A stretch of DNA of 64,000 bases, from assembly GCF_934747485.1 (NCBI RefSeq), contig NZ_CAKVGN010000003.1, positions 1-64,000 on the forward strand. Reading direction: 5' to 3'. Below, piece by piece: positions 26,947-35,329 of this stretch (the stretch's first letter is position 1; the number at the start of each line of letters is the position of its first letter). Below the pieces are notes generated by a model, which was not told the DNA's origin, made no database searches, and saw only the letters and a program-made list of their open reading frames with translations. Made by a program: the position numbers and the translations under genes. Source of the DNA: an uncultured Brachyspira sp. (lineage in GTDB: Bacteria > Spirochaetota > Brachyspiria > Brachyspirales > Brachyspiraceae).

Positions 26947-28230
26947 ATGGCTTCAGTTATTATTGTCGGTACACAATGGGGTGATGAAGGCAAGGGAAAA
27001 ATTGTTGATTATCTTGCTAATAAGGCTCAATATGTAGTTCGTTCTCAGGGCGGAAGTAATGCAGGACACACCGTTGTCGTTGATAATGTAAAATATAAAT
27101 TAAGGCTTCTTCCTTCTGGTATACTTCATAAAGATAAAGTATGCATTATAGGTAATGGTGTTGTAATAGAGCCTAAAGTTTTTTTAAGCGAGATTGACGG
27201 CCTTATAGAAAAAAAAGTTAATATGTCTAATTTAAAAATATCTAACAGAGCACATGTTCTTATGCCTTATCATAAAATATTAGATGAACTTCAGGAAGAG
27301 GATTTGGGTGAAAATAAACTCGGCACTACTAAAAATGGAATAGGTCCTTGTTATATGGATAAAGCAAGCCGTTTGGGGATAAGAATAGTTGACTTAATGA
27401 ATAAAGAGACATTTGCTAAAAAATTAAAGTTTAATGTTGAACTTAAAAATAAACTTCTTAAAAAGCTTTATAATCATGAAGGAATCAATTATGAAGAGTT
27501 ATTAAAAGAGTATTTGGAATATGCTGATAGATTAAGACCTTATGTTGCTGACACTACTACAATATTAAATAAAGCAATAAAAGAAAAGAAGAATATATTA
27601 TTTGAAGGTGCTCAGGCTACTATGCTTGACTTAGACCATGGAACTTATCCGTTTGTAACATCATCATATCCTGCTGCGGGCGGTGCTTGTACTGGTTCTG
27701 GAGTTGGACCGAGAAAGATAGATAATGTTATAGGGGTTGTTAAGGCTTATTCTACAAGAGTTGGGGAAGGACCTTTTCCTTCAGAGCTTTTTGATGATAT
27801 TGGGCAGTTTATAAGAGACAAGGGAGGCGAATACGGCACTGTTACAGGAAGGGCAAGAAGATGCGGCTGGCTTGATGCTTGCGTGATAAAATATGCTTCA
27901 TACATCAATGGACTTGATTCTGTAGCTATTACAAGGCTTGATATATTAGATGAATTGGATAAACTAAAAATATGCGTTGCCTACAAATATAACGGCGAAA
28001 TATTAGAAGATTATCCAGCTGATTTGGATATACTTTCAAAAGTTGAACCTGTATACGAAGAGTTTGACGGCTGGAAAACAAGCACTGCAAATATTAGAGA
28101 ATATGATAAGCTTCCAGAAAATGCTAAAAAATACTTAAAAAGATTAAGCGAAGTAATTGACACAGAAATATCTATAGTGTCTGTTGGAGCTGGAAGAGAT
28201 GAAACTATCATTATTAAAGATATTTTTTAA
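26947..28230 (+). CDS. purA: Adenylosuccinate synthetase
   Basis: A 427-residue enzyme joining IMP and aspartate using GTP, the first step from IMP to AMP. The N-terminal GTP loop is TQWGDEGKGK, with SNAGHT following. IMP-binding GTTKNGIGPCYMDKASRLGI and the loop AQATMLDLDHGTYPFVTSS are intact. AGGAGG at 26933-26938 lies 8 nt before the ATG at 26947; the ATG at 26941 would leave only 2 nt, so 26947 is preferred (MASVIIVGTQWGDEG). It is the third scattered purine gene in the window and appears monocistronic. Confidence 0.95.
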   Translation: MASVIIVGTQWGDEGKGKIVDYLANKAQYVVRSQGGSNAGHTVVVDNVKYKLRLLPSGILHKDKVCIIGNGVVIEPKVFLSEIDGLIEKKVNMSNLKISNRAHVLMPYHKILDELQEEDLGENKLGTTKNGIGPCYMDKASRLGIRIVDLMNKETFAKKLKFNVELKNKLLKKLYNHEGINYEELLKEYLEYADRLRPYVADTTTILNKAIKEKKNILFEGAQATMLDLDHGTYPFVTSSYPAAGGACTGSGVGPRKIDNVIGVVKAYSTRVGEGPFPSELFDDIGQFIRDKGGEYGTVTGRARRCGWLDACVIKYASYINGLDSVAITRLDILDELDKLKICVAYKYNGEILEDYPADLDILSKVEPVYEEFDGWKTSTANIREYDKLPENAKKYLKRLSEVIDTEISIVSVGAGRDETIIIKDIF

Positions 28231-28255
28231 TTGAATATTAAATTTTATAGTGTTT

Positions 28256-28290
28256 TTGACTTTTAGCTTCTATTTTGCTATAATATATTT
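28256..28290 (+). promoter_or_regulatory. Promoter giving a leaderless Rpn-nuclease transcript
   Basis: TTGACT (28256-28261), a 17-nt spacer, TATAAT (28279-28284), then exactly six bases to the ATG at 28291. There is no Shine-Dalgarno. The geometry is identical to that of the tetR promoter. Confidence 0.75.
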
Positions 28291-29199
28291 ATGAATGATT
28301 TTAACATCACTGTAGATACATTAAACAAAAAGAACGACTGTTTTGTAAGATATCTTTTTTCAAATCTTGGAAACGAGAAAATAGTATTAAATTTTGTTAA
28401 TGCTGTGATGGATAATTTAAATTTCAAAACTTTTGAAACTTTAGAGATACTAAACCCGTTTAACTTACAGAAATATCTTAATTCAAAAGAAAGTGTAGTA
28501 GATATAAAATGCACGGCAGATACTGGAGAAGTTGTTATAATAGAGATACAATTACAAGGCAATGAAACTTTTATTAAAAGAACATTATTTTATTGGGCAA
28601 GTAATTATAGTTTGAACCTAAATAAAGGCGATGATTATAATAAACTTCTCCCCGTTATAAGTATAAATATTTTGGATTTTGTTTTATTTGAAGGCATAGA
28701 AGATTGTTATAGTTGTTATATATTAAAAGAATTAAAACACAACAAAATACTTACCGACCATTGTCAATTTCATTTTTTGGAATTGCCGAAATTTAATTAT
28801 GATAAACAACTAAACAAAGACTTAAATAGTTGGTACAAATTTTTTATTGGAGGCGAGAGAATGTCAAACCTAATAAAAGAAAACACAATATTTGATGAAG
28901 TAGATAAAAAATGCAAATCGTTTATATCAGAAAATCCATTACTTGATGTATATAAGATAAAGGAAGCAGAAGAATATTTTCAAAAAGAAACACTCCATAG
29001 AGAATGGGAGAAAGGAATAGAACAAGGTATAGAGAAAGGCAGAGAAGAAGGTAGGGAAGAGGGCAGAGAAGAAGGCAGAGAAGAAGGTAAAAAATACAGC
29101 ACATTGATAATAGCAAAAGCTATGAAAGATAAGGGAATGGACGCAAACACAATAATGGAGCTAACAGGTTTAAATGAAGAAGAAATAAATAACCTTTAA
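28291..29199 (+). CDS. Rpn-family nuclease / PD-(D/E)XK nuclease-type transposase
   Basis: A 302-residue protein of the Rpn (recombination-promoting nuclease, formerly transposase_31-like) family. The N-terminal nuclease core has VVDIKCTADTGEVVIIEIQL, providing the D ... E-x-Q catalytic set of the PD-(D/E)XK fold, and RTLFYWASNYS after it. A central helical region leads to a charged Gly-Arg-Glu-Glu repeat (residues ~250-266) and a short C-terminal helix (MDANTIMELTGLNEEEI) common to the family. E. coli RpnA-type proteins are DNA endonucleases promoting recombination. The family is multicopy and mobile-like in spirochaetes. No terminal repeats flank this copy. Confidence 0.85.
   Translation: MNDFNITVDTLNKKNDCFVRYLFSNLGNEKIVLNFVNAVMDNLNFKTFETLEILNPFNLQKYLNSKESVVDIKCTADTGEVVIIEIQLQGNETFIKRTLFYWASNYSLNLNKGDDYNKLLPVISINILDFVLFEGIEDCYSCYILKELKHNKILTDHCQFHFLELPKFNYDKQLNKDLNSWYKFFIGGERMSNLIKENTIFDEVDKKCKSFISENPLLDVYKIKEAEEYFQKETLHREWEKGIEQGIEKGREEGREEGREEGREEGKKYSTLIIAKAMKDKGMDANTIMELTGLNEEEINNL
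29038..29085 (+). repeat. In-frame 12-nt tandem repeat inside the Rpn gene
   Basis: Four near-identical 12-nt units (consensus GGCAGAGAAGAA) encode Gly-Arg-Glu-Glu repeated four times. As whole codons they can expand or contract without a frameshift, changing a linker between nuclease core and C-terminus. Confidence 0.85.
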
Positions 29200-29264
29200 C
29201 GTTTATCAATTTTTGTTTTTAAAAATCATTATATTTCTTATATATGAAGATAGTCCACTTATAA

Positions 29265-29460
29265 AGCCAGAACACTTACACTTTTTGCTCTTTGACGAAG
29301 TCCGTACAGCGACCGAAGGAAGTGCCCTTGAGGCGTGAGCTAAAGAACCAAAAAGACTGCATTTCATTAATCCCAACTTTTTATATATATAAAATATATA
29401 TATTGTTTTAGATTTACATATTCCAAACATATAAAGCCAAAACACTTGCATTTTATGCAA
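29265..29460 (+). repeat. Composite dispersed repeat, family 1
   Basis: In the gene-free stretch 29200-29514, CTTACACTTTTTGCTCTTTG (29275) is followed by GCGACCGAAGGAAGTGCCCT (from 29310). The next ~35 bp match 4600-4635 with few changes (CAAAGAACC or TAAAGAACC, then AAAAAG, then CTGCATT). A further ACTTGCATTTTATGCAATAA box ends at 29461, abutting the vsp terminator. Confidence 0.7.
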
Positions 29461-29461
29461 T

Positions 29462-29490
29462 AAAAAAGGGAGGCAATCAAGCCCCCCTTG
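29462..29490 (-). terminator. vsp terminator
   Basis: On the minus strand AAGGGGGGC pairs with GCCTCCCTT around a 6-nt loop, then a T run. It starts 24 bp after the stop codon. Confidence 0.85.
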
Positions 29491-29514
29491 TTTTTTTAAG
29501 CTTTTAACACTCTA

Positions 29515-30654
29515 TTATAGAGCAGGTAAATACCAAGTAATACCAGTAGAAGCATTGAACTGAACATTAAGGTCGCCAATACTTCCAGTACCAATATTGT
29601 CTAAGTTGTAGTTGCCAATTTCAGCCTCGAAGTACCATTCCAAATCTTTAACAGGAGTGATATAAACCTCACCGTAAGAGCTCCAAGCTAACTCATGTTT
29701 TACACCATTGTTTCCAGCATTCAATTTGTAACCAGTATCTGTAGCTTTGTAACCTAAACCAGCTTCAACATATATAGAAACTATATCGCTATTAGCAGAC
29801 ATACCTAAAGTAGGTAATACTTTTAATTGCCAAGGGTTAGAATCATATGCGGTATATCCAATCATAGGTTCATTATTAAAAACATAAGAATCAGATTTTA
29901 CACTATAAGAACCATCACCATATTTACCTTTAGCATCTAAAGCTGTATCATAAGTAACTTTTAAGAAAGGTTTAAGAGCAACATCTCCTACTGTAGCACC
30001 AAAATATGCTCTGAAGTCAAAACCAAATGAAGAACCTGTTTGTTTTGTACCAACTTGCCTAGTTAGTTCATTCATACCATATTTAATATAAAGTCTTATT
30101 TCATTGAAAGCTTCAATACCAGTATAGTATCTGATTTGCGGATCCATGCTTATACCCATATATTTTTCTTTATCTGAAATATTAGCTTTATCACCGTTTT
30201 TAGCAGCTATTTGTACAGGTATTGCTATTCTTAAGCTGTCATTCATAGCTGTCATAGTAATTACAGGAGTATGTACGCTTAAACCATAGCCTTTTTTATC
30301 AATGTTTTGAAGTTTACTATGTCTGTATGCATAGTTATAACCAACACCAATGCTGAATACTTCTGAAGTGTAACCAATACCGGCAGAAACTGTAGGAAGG
30401 AAATTAAAGAATTGTTTGCTATCAGCTACTTTAGTATCCATTATAGCACCTAAAGTAGTACCTTCAGAAGTAAGACCAAATGTACCTCTAATCATATCAT
30501 TACCTAAAACAAAACCTAATCTATCCATTCTTGCTCTCAATTGATTACCATGTACAAGGAAATCAATCCAGTCAGAATCTGCACCGTACATACCAAACAC
30601 TGATGTACTTGCTATAGTTAATAAAGCCATAGCGGTTAATAAAACCTTTTTCAT
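29515..30654 (-). CDS. Brachyspira variable surface protein (Vsp family)
   Basis: A 379-residue outer-membrane protein with a signal peptide (MKKVLLTAMALLTIASTSVFG) and mature start MYGADSDWIDFLVHGNQLRA, the recognisable N-terminus of Brachyspira Vsp proteins, followed by RLGFVLGNDMIRGTFG. The rest is beta-strand-rich and the C-terminus GITWYLPAL resembles an outer-membrane barrel end. Vsp proteins are major surface antigens encoded by multigene families. AGGAG lies before the ATG. The gene stands alone with its own promoter and terminator and no second vsp copy is nearby in this window. Confidence 0.92.
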   Translation of the reverse strand: MKKVLLTAMALLTIASTSVFGMYGADSDWIDFLVHGNQLRARMDRLGFVLGNDMIRGTFGLTSEGTTLGAIMDTKVADSKQFFNFLPTVSAGIGYTSEVFSIGVGYNYAYRHSKLQNIDKKGYGLSVHTPVITMTAMNDSLRIAIPVQIAAKNGDKANISDKEKYMGISMDPQIRYYTGIEAFNEIRLYIKYGMNELTRQVGTKQTGSSFGFDFRAYFGATVGDVALKPFLKVTYDTALDAKGKYGDGSYSVKSDSYVFNNEPMIGYTAYDSNPWQLKVLPTLGMSANSDIVSIYVEAGLGYKATDTGYKLNAGNNGVKHELAWSSYGEVYITPVKDLEWYFEAEIGNYNLDNIGTGSIGDLNVQFNASTGITWYLPAL

Positions 30655-30689
30655 TTTTTTTCTCCTAAATTTTTTTATAGTTATACCTG

Positions 30690-30793
30690 TTAGGGCATTA
30701 ACTCCTAAAACAAAAAATAAATAAAAATGTTCTCACCTTAAGAGAACCAATTACTCATAGCTTTAAATATATGGAATTTTTAGAAAATGTCAA
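30690..30793 (-). promoter_or_regulatory. vsp promoter and leader hairpin
   Basis: TTGACA (30788-30793), a 16-nt spacer and TATATT (30766-30771) on the minus strand. Just after the expected start site, GGTTCTC pairs with GAGAACA (30728-30749), a 5' stem-loop of the type that protects abundant mRNAs. Further on, AGGAG followed 3 nt later by ATG-CCC-TAA (30698-30690) forms a two-codon mini-ORF. Confidence 0.6.
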
Positions 30794-30930
30794 TATGATT
30801 TTTGATAAATTTAGGACAAAACCTCCAATTTGTCTATAAAAAACAAGAAAAAATTCATTTTGTAAAACTTTTTTGTGATTTTTTATAGAAATTAACATAA
30901 TATAAAAAATACTAAATAATATATTTTTAA

Positions 30931-32040
30931 TTATCTTACATACATCTGAGAGTTTCTGTATTTATAGTCATTCATATACTTATAAACTTCTTCTTCGCTT
31001 AATACTTGAGATACATTAAAAATTACATTTTCTATATGCATAGAGTCCCTTGAACTGTAATTATCATTTAATTGAGCATTGCTTTGAACAGTAATTTTAC
31101 CACCATTGTTTCTAACAAGTTCAGCCCCCATCTCTCCAACTATAGCAGTACCACCATCTGGTATTGTGTAACCTGTAGTGCCAAATGCAAATTTTGGAGG
31201 GGTAGGGGGATTAGATTTTACACTGTCTAAAGCATTTGTTGAAGATACTATTCCAGAAGCAGCAGAAACAGCAGAAGCAATAGTTGTGGCAGAAACAGCC
31301 AACCCGGCAGCAAAGCCAACTAAGCCGCCCTCAGCAAAAGATGTTGCAACACCTAATGCAGATTTTGCTATTGCAAGAGAAGGTATTAATACAGCATCGG
31401 CAATAGCCTTACTTTTTTCCATCTCTGCTAATTTTACTTCATTTTCCCATTTGGCATAATCTTTCTTATATTCAGCTTCTGCTAAGTTTCTTTCCAATAA
31501 TTCTTTTTGAGCATTACTCTCTTTTTCTAATAATAATAATTTATTTTCTTCTTCTCTTTTTTTTGTTATCTCTTCTTTTTTTATTCTTATAGCCTCAGCA
31601 CTCATCAAATCATTATTTTCTATAGCAAGTTCTAACTCTTCATCTAAACGAGCTAAAAAGTCATTATAATACTCATCTTCTTTTTCTTTGTTGCTTTCTC
31701 TAAGCTCATTTTGATAATTATTAAACTCTTCGAGCTTTTGTTTTGCTTCATTAATAGCGTTGTCATAAATACTCAAGTCATAATCAAAAAATGAAAAGAA
31801 GCTTGATGATATACTTCCATATAAAGTTGATGTGCTTGAAAGTATGCTGTTAATATCAGAAGAAAAACTTTTAATATCTATTTGGTTTATGTTTTCTTTA
31901 ATTAAGTTAATAGAGTCAGCAGCAACATTAGAGCTTTCTTTTAATTCAACACCAATAGCATTATTAATATTGCCTATATAAGCTTGAGTTTTAATAAGCT
32001 CTTCATTCATTTCTTTTATATAGTTTAAATTATTATCCAT
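30931..32040 (-). CDS. Phage tail tape-measure-like protein
   Basis: A 369-residue protein. The N-terminal half is coiled coil (NNYQNELRESNKEKEDEYYN and following). Residues ~235-285 form a hydrophobic Ala/Gly stretch (EGGLVGFAAGLAVSATTIAS). The C-terminal FGTTGYTIPDGGTAIVGEMG plus AELVRNNGGK is the short motif that ends many tail tape-measure proteins. It is much shorter than a full tape-measure protein, so it may be a remnant or a shortened gene-transfer-agent version. AAGGAG precedes the ATG. It lies in the same direction as the two terminase genes, separated from them by repeat DNA. Confidence 0.65.
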   Translation of the reverse strand: MDNNLNYIKEMNEELIKTQAYIGNINNAIGVELKESSNVAADSINLIKENINQIDIKSFSSDINSILSSTSTLYGSISSSFFSFFDYDLSIYDNAINEAKQKLEEFNNYQNELRESNKEKEDEYYNDFLARLDEELELAIENNDLMSAEAIRIKKEEITKKREEENKLLLLEKESNAQKELLERNLAEAEYKKDYAKWENEVKLAEMEKSKAIADAVLIPSLAIAKSALGVATSFAEGGLVGFAAGLAVSATTIASAVSAASGIVSSTNALDSVKSNPPTPPKFAFGTTGYTIPDGGTAIVGEMGAELVRNNGGKITVQSNAQLNDNYSSRDSMHIENVIFNVSQVLSEEEVYKYMNDYKYRNSQMYVR

Positions 32041-32084
32041 ATGTGCTCCTTTTTATGTATTAAAAAATTTAAGTTTTTTTATGT

Positions 32085-32300
32085 TTTTATTGCTTTCGGG
32101 GACTAGCCCCCGAGCCCCCACTTCTTTTATTGGTATAAAAGAAGCAAAAGAACTGCATTGTTTTAGCTTAAAAAGAACTGCATTGTTTTAGCTTAAAATG
32201 TTGGTATTACAATTATACATATTCAAAACATACAAAACTATAGTACTTGCATTTTTTGCAACTTTTTGCGGCGTGGCACAAAGAAGCAAAAGGGCTGCAT
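32085..32300 (+). repeat. Composite dispersed repeat, family 1
   Basis: The best-preserved copy, in the gene-free stretch 32041-32448. GGGGACTAGCCCCCGAGCCC (32098) leads to the palindromic CTTCTTTTATTGGTATAAAA-GAAG module (about 32121-32144), then a ~27-bp unit AAAAGAACTGCATTGTTTTA repeated twice in tandem (32150-32202), then TTGGTATTAC. It ends with CTTGCATTTTTTGCAACTTT (32250) and GGCACAAAGAAGCAAAAGGG. A degenerate GCACGGT-type block (ACCGTGCGG) follows near 32384. Confidence 0.7.
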
Positions 32301-32448
32301 TTTTATTATAAATTTTATAATTTAATTGTACATTAAAATGCACTCCCCCGCACTACTAAGAAGTTATAATTAAAGCATAGCATTACCGTGCGGCAAGGTG
32401 GTACAGCTCGTACGCGGGAAAAATAACAATAAAAAATTTATAAAAAAA

Positions 32449-33819
32449 TTAATTCCCAAAAATAAAATCCATCAAACTATTATTCTCATCTTCTACTTCA
32501 ATTTTTTCATTATCTTCTGCCTCTTCCATTCCAAAGTTTATTAAGCTTGATAAAGCATCTGGAAAATCCAAATAACTAAAAACATCTCCTTTAATACTGC
32601 TTATAGAATCATCAAAATTAAGTAATTGGCGAAGGGCTATATATCCGCGTCCATTATTTGTTTGAAGCCATTTATCTGTATCAGAACCTTCAGGCACTTC
32701 CTGCCAGCCTATAGGAAAATACACCCTTTCATATATCACATAACTTGCATTTACTATTCTCTCTATTTTATTTTTATGAACAAAAAACGCTGTTACTTCA
32801 AAATGTTTTTCAAGTCTTTTCACTAATTCCTTTTGTGCAAAATTACTTTCGCAGAATATTTTTTTCACATTTCTATTTGCTAAAAACTTTATAATGCTTT
32901 CATCTGTTGTTGAGTTTGAATCATTACGCATTAGTCCGCTGTCTATCAAATAAATATCATTATTAATTTGTGCATACACTATAACAGCAGTAAAACAATT
33001 ATACTCGCCAAATGCAGGGTCCACTATCGCTTTATGCTCATAAGAATATATTTTTTCTCTTTCTTTATTTTCATCATAGAACTTTAATTTTGAATACAAA
33101 AAAACTTTTCCTTGTTTATTTTTAATTTTGCCAAGCCATATATGTTCATACATTTTCGGCATAAGTTTTAATGTGGATAATCTTGATTTATTTAATATCT
33201 CGCTAAAATAATAATTGCCGTCATAGTTAATAAAAGTAATTAATATATTAGCATCTTCATATTCTTTATAATAATACTCTTTGTTTGTTTTATCTCTATA
33301 AACTTTATTCTCCAAACTAAATTGACTTACAACTCTATAAATAAAATCAGTTTCAAAGCGAGGATTAAACGCAAGCCATATCTCACTTTTATCAGCCCTT
33401 ATAGAAGGCTCTAATATTTCGTAGCTTCTTTGTGTGAGAGTTTGGGCTTCTTCTATAAAACATATTTTTACATTATAAATAGATTTAATCTCTTCTATAG
33501 AACATTCTCTAATTCCTAAAAATATGAATTTTGAGTTTGTAATTTTGTTTATTATCTCATTTCTTTTTACTATAAAAAACTCATTTAAATTAAGTTCTTT
33601 TATAATGCTTATAAGAAGAGGGTAGGTTGAATAAGAAATAGATTTTTGAATCTCCCTCGCACATAATATCACTCCATTAGTTTCAAAACTTTTAGCTATT
33701 AATATTCTTGCGATAGATTCACTTTTTCCGCCGCCTCGTCCGCCGAATGCTATTTTTAATCGTTTTTCAGTGTTAATCCATTTTTCAAAAGGTTTTAAAA
33801 TGTTTATATTAATATTCAT
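32449..33819 (-). CDS. Phage terminase large subunit (PBSX family)
   Basis: A 456-residue DNA-packaging motor. Walker A is AFGGRGGGKSES (residues ~27-38), Walker B ICFIEEAQTL, and the C-terminal nuclease domain has AIVDPAFGEYN with its metal-binding Asp and DVFSYLDFPDAL near the end. Terminases cut and drive DNA into phage heads. The ATG at 33819 starts the protein close to the motor domain; an ATG 54 bases upstream (33873) is also possible and neither has a strong ribosome site. It is intact, with no frameshift, yet no portal, capsid or lysis gene is adjacent. The gene-transfer agent VSH-1 known from Brachyspira makes a packaging role plausible. Confidence 0.88.
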   Translation of the reverse strand: MNININILKPFEKWINTEKRLKIAFGGRGGGKSESIARILIAKSFETNGVILCAREIQKSISYSTYPLLISIIKELNLNEFFIVKRNEIINKITNSKFIFLGIRECSIEEIKSIYNVKICFIEEAQTLTQRSYEILEPSIRADKSEIWLAFNPRFETDFIYRVVSQFSLENKVYRDKTNKEYYYKEYEDANILITFINYDGNYYFSEILNKSRLSTLKLMPKMYEHIWLGKIKNKQGKVFLYSKLKFYDENKEREKIYSYEHKAIVDPAFGEYNCFTAVIVYAQINNDIYLIDSGLMRNDSNSTTDESIIKFLANRNVKKIFCESNFAQKELVKRLEKHFEVTAFFVHKNKIERIVNASYVIYERVYFPIGWQEVPEGSDTDKWLQTNNGRGYIALRQLLNFDDSISSIKGDVFSYLDFPDALSSLINFGMEEAEDNEKIEVEDENNSLMDFIFGN

Positions 33820-33867
33820 AAATTTTCTCAAAGGTGTAAAATTATAACTTATTATTAAGAAGTATTT

Positions 33868-34083
33868 CCGCACGCACGGTGTGAAGATAAAAAATATAAA
33901 AACAGTTATTAATCAAAATTATTTTTATTTATAGAGTATACTTACCGTGCGTTAATAAAAATATAAATTTCATAATAGTTATGGGGTGGGTAGCTTTTAT
34001 TTCTAATTTATGTTTTTAAATATAAATAAAATTATTAGTTTTTTAGTTAGCTCATAAAAATTATAGGGCGGGGATGTATAAAG
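33868..34083 (+). repeat. GCACGGT/GGGCGGG dispersed element, copy B
   Basis: CCGCACGCACGGTGTGAA (33868-33885), CTTACCGTGCGTTAATAA (33941-33958), GGGGTGGGTAGC (33983-33994) and ATAGGGCGGGGATGTATAA (34063-34081). It occupies the gap between the two terminase genes (33874-34239). Confidence 0.7.
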
Positions 34084-34109
34084 TTATTTATTTCAAATAA
34101 CAAATAATT

Positions 34110-34142
34110 TTTGAAGTATTCAATTTTTTTTAATACTTCAAA
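34110..34142. other. Perfect 11-bp hairpin
   Basis: TTTGAAGTATT (34110-34120) and AATACTTCAAA (34132-34142) are perfect inverted arms around an 11-nt loop. It lies downstream of the small terminase-like gene and could be a bidirectional terminator. A second hairpin, TATGCTA/TAGCATA, follows near 34210-34230. Confidence 0.5.
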
Positions 34143-34239
34143 TGTATTTTTATATAAAATTTATATAATCAGTAAATCAAATTTTATTTTCTTTCGTCCC
34201 TTTTAAAACTTATGCTATTTTTTAGCATAGGTTTTTTTA

Positions 34240-34710
34240 TTAATTGTTGAACCCTACTCTTATATTAATTTTATTATTATTTTCTTTCTCTTCTATTTTT
34301 TTTCTTATATATTCTAACCTTTTATCATTACGCTTTTTTAGTAACTCAAAAAATACTATCATAGCTCTCTCGCTTGGAGGGTTATATTTATAAACTATTT
34401 TTTTTGTTTTAGACTCATTGCCTTCTTTATCTATTTTTATCTCTCTTATAATATCTTTACTGTAATAACCCAATGACTTTTTTATTAATGCATTTTCTAT
34501 TTTTATTTTTGCATCTAAAAAATATTCATCTCTTGCTTTTCTAATTTTTTTTACTAGAGTTTTTTTATATTTTTTACTTGATTTATTAATATAGGTTTTT
34601 AATTTATCATAGCTTATATTTAATTCATTAGCTATTTCTTCAATTGTTGGATTAGTTTTTTTTATAAGATTAAATATTTTATTTTCTATTTTTTTATTAT
34701 ATTTATTCAT
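34240..34710 (-). CDS. Small terminase-like DNA-binding protein
   Basis: A 156-residue, strongly basic protein. Residues ~15-40 form a helix-turn-helix (TIEEIANELNISYDKLKTYI). The C-terminal part includes EIKIDKEGNESKTKKIVYKY followed by PPSERAMIVFFELLKKR, a motif typical of small terminase or phage-encoded HTH proteins upstream of large terminases. Small terminase subunits recognise packaging sites. It precedes the large terminase gene in the same direction, with repeat copy B between them, which argues for an originally continuous packaging operon. The assignment depends partly on context. Confidence 0.65.
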   Translation of the reverse strand: MNKYNKKIENKIFNLIKKTNPTIEEIANELNISYDKLKTYINKSSKKYKKTLVKKIRKARDEYFLDAKIKIENALIKKSLGYYSKDIIREIKIDKEGNESKTKKIVYKYNPPSERAMIVFFELLKKRNDKRLEYIRKKIEEKENNNKINIRVGFNN

Positions 34711-34835
34711 AGTGTTCCATTTTTTTTAAATTAATATATATTTAAGTGTTAAATATAAGCAATTATAATTAAAAATTTATTTGAAAAAGCGGCTTTTTTG
34801 TTATATTTAATAAAAGTAAGAAAGGAGAGTAAAAT

Positions 34836-35231
34836 ATGAGTAAAAAAATATTAAGTTTAGTTTTATTTTTAATAAGTGTTTTAGCTGTAAGCTGCAGTAA
34901 TGCAAATAAAACAGGCTCTAACACTTCTAGCAAAGGTTTAGGATATTATGCTGGTACTTGGTATACCTATATACAACAAGTAAATAATGATATAATTCTA
35001 ATTATATCAAGCGATGGTTCGGTTAGTATTGGAGAAGCAGCTACAGGTCCTGCTGATAAAAGTACAGATGTTACTGATAAAGGAAATGAAACATATGATG
35101 TAAAATTTGTAGATCAAGACCCTAATCCTGGAACATATATATTAACTTTAAAATTTAATGATGATACTAGCGGAACTTTTAGTATCTCTGATGGTCAAGA
35201 TACTTTTAACGGTACTATTACAAAACAATAA
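34836..35231 (+). CDS. Small lipoprotein, hypothetical
   Basis: A 131-residue lipoprotein. The signal peptide ends in the lipobox LAVSC (Cys about residue 20), followed by a Ser/Asn-rich linker and a compact beta domain (GYYAGTWYTYIQQVNND, TYILTLKFNDDTSGTFSISD). Small extracytoplasmic proteins starting with the aGxW pattern occur widely in Brachyspira, but no function is known. AAGGAG precedes the ATG, and a strong terminator follows 26 bp after the stop, so it is monocistronic. Confidence 0.8.
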   Translation: MSKKILSLVLFLISVLAVSCSNANKTGSNTSSKGLGYYAGTWYTYIQQVNNDIILIISSDGSVSIGEAATGPADKSTDVTDKGNETYDVKFVDQDPNPGTYILTLKFNDDTSGTFSISDGQDTFNGTITKQ

Positions 35232-35256
35232 AAATAATAAATATTTTAATTAATAC

Positions 35257-35290
35257 AAAAGGCTTTAAACGTTGGTTCAAAGCCTTTTTA
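35257..35290 (+). terminator. Terminator of the small lipoprotein gene
   Basis: AAAGGCTTTAAAC pairs with GTTCAAAGCCTTT around a short loop, followed by T bases. Confidence 0.85.
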
Positions 35291-35329
35291 TATAATCTAA
35301 ACCCCATACACTTTCTATATTTTAATAAA

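Noticed and set aside
28291..29199. Insertion sequence around the Rpn gene
   Set aside because: No terminal inverted repeats or target duplication are visible on either side.
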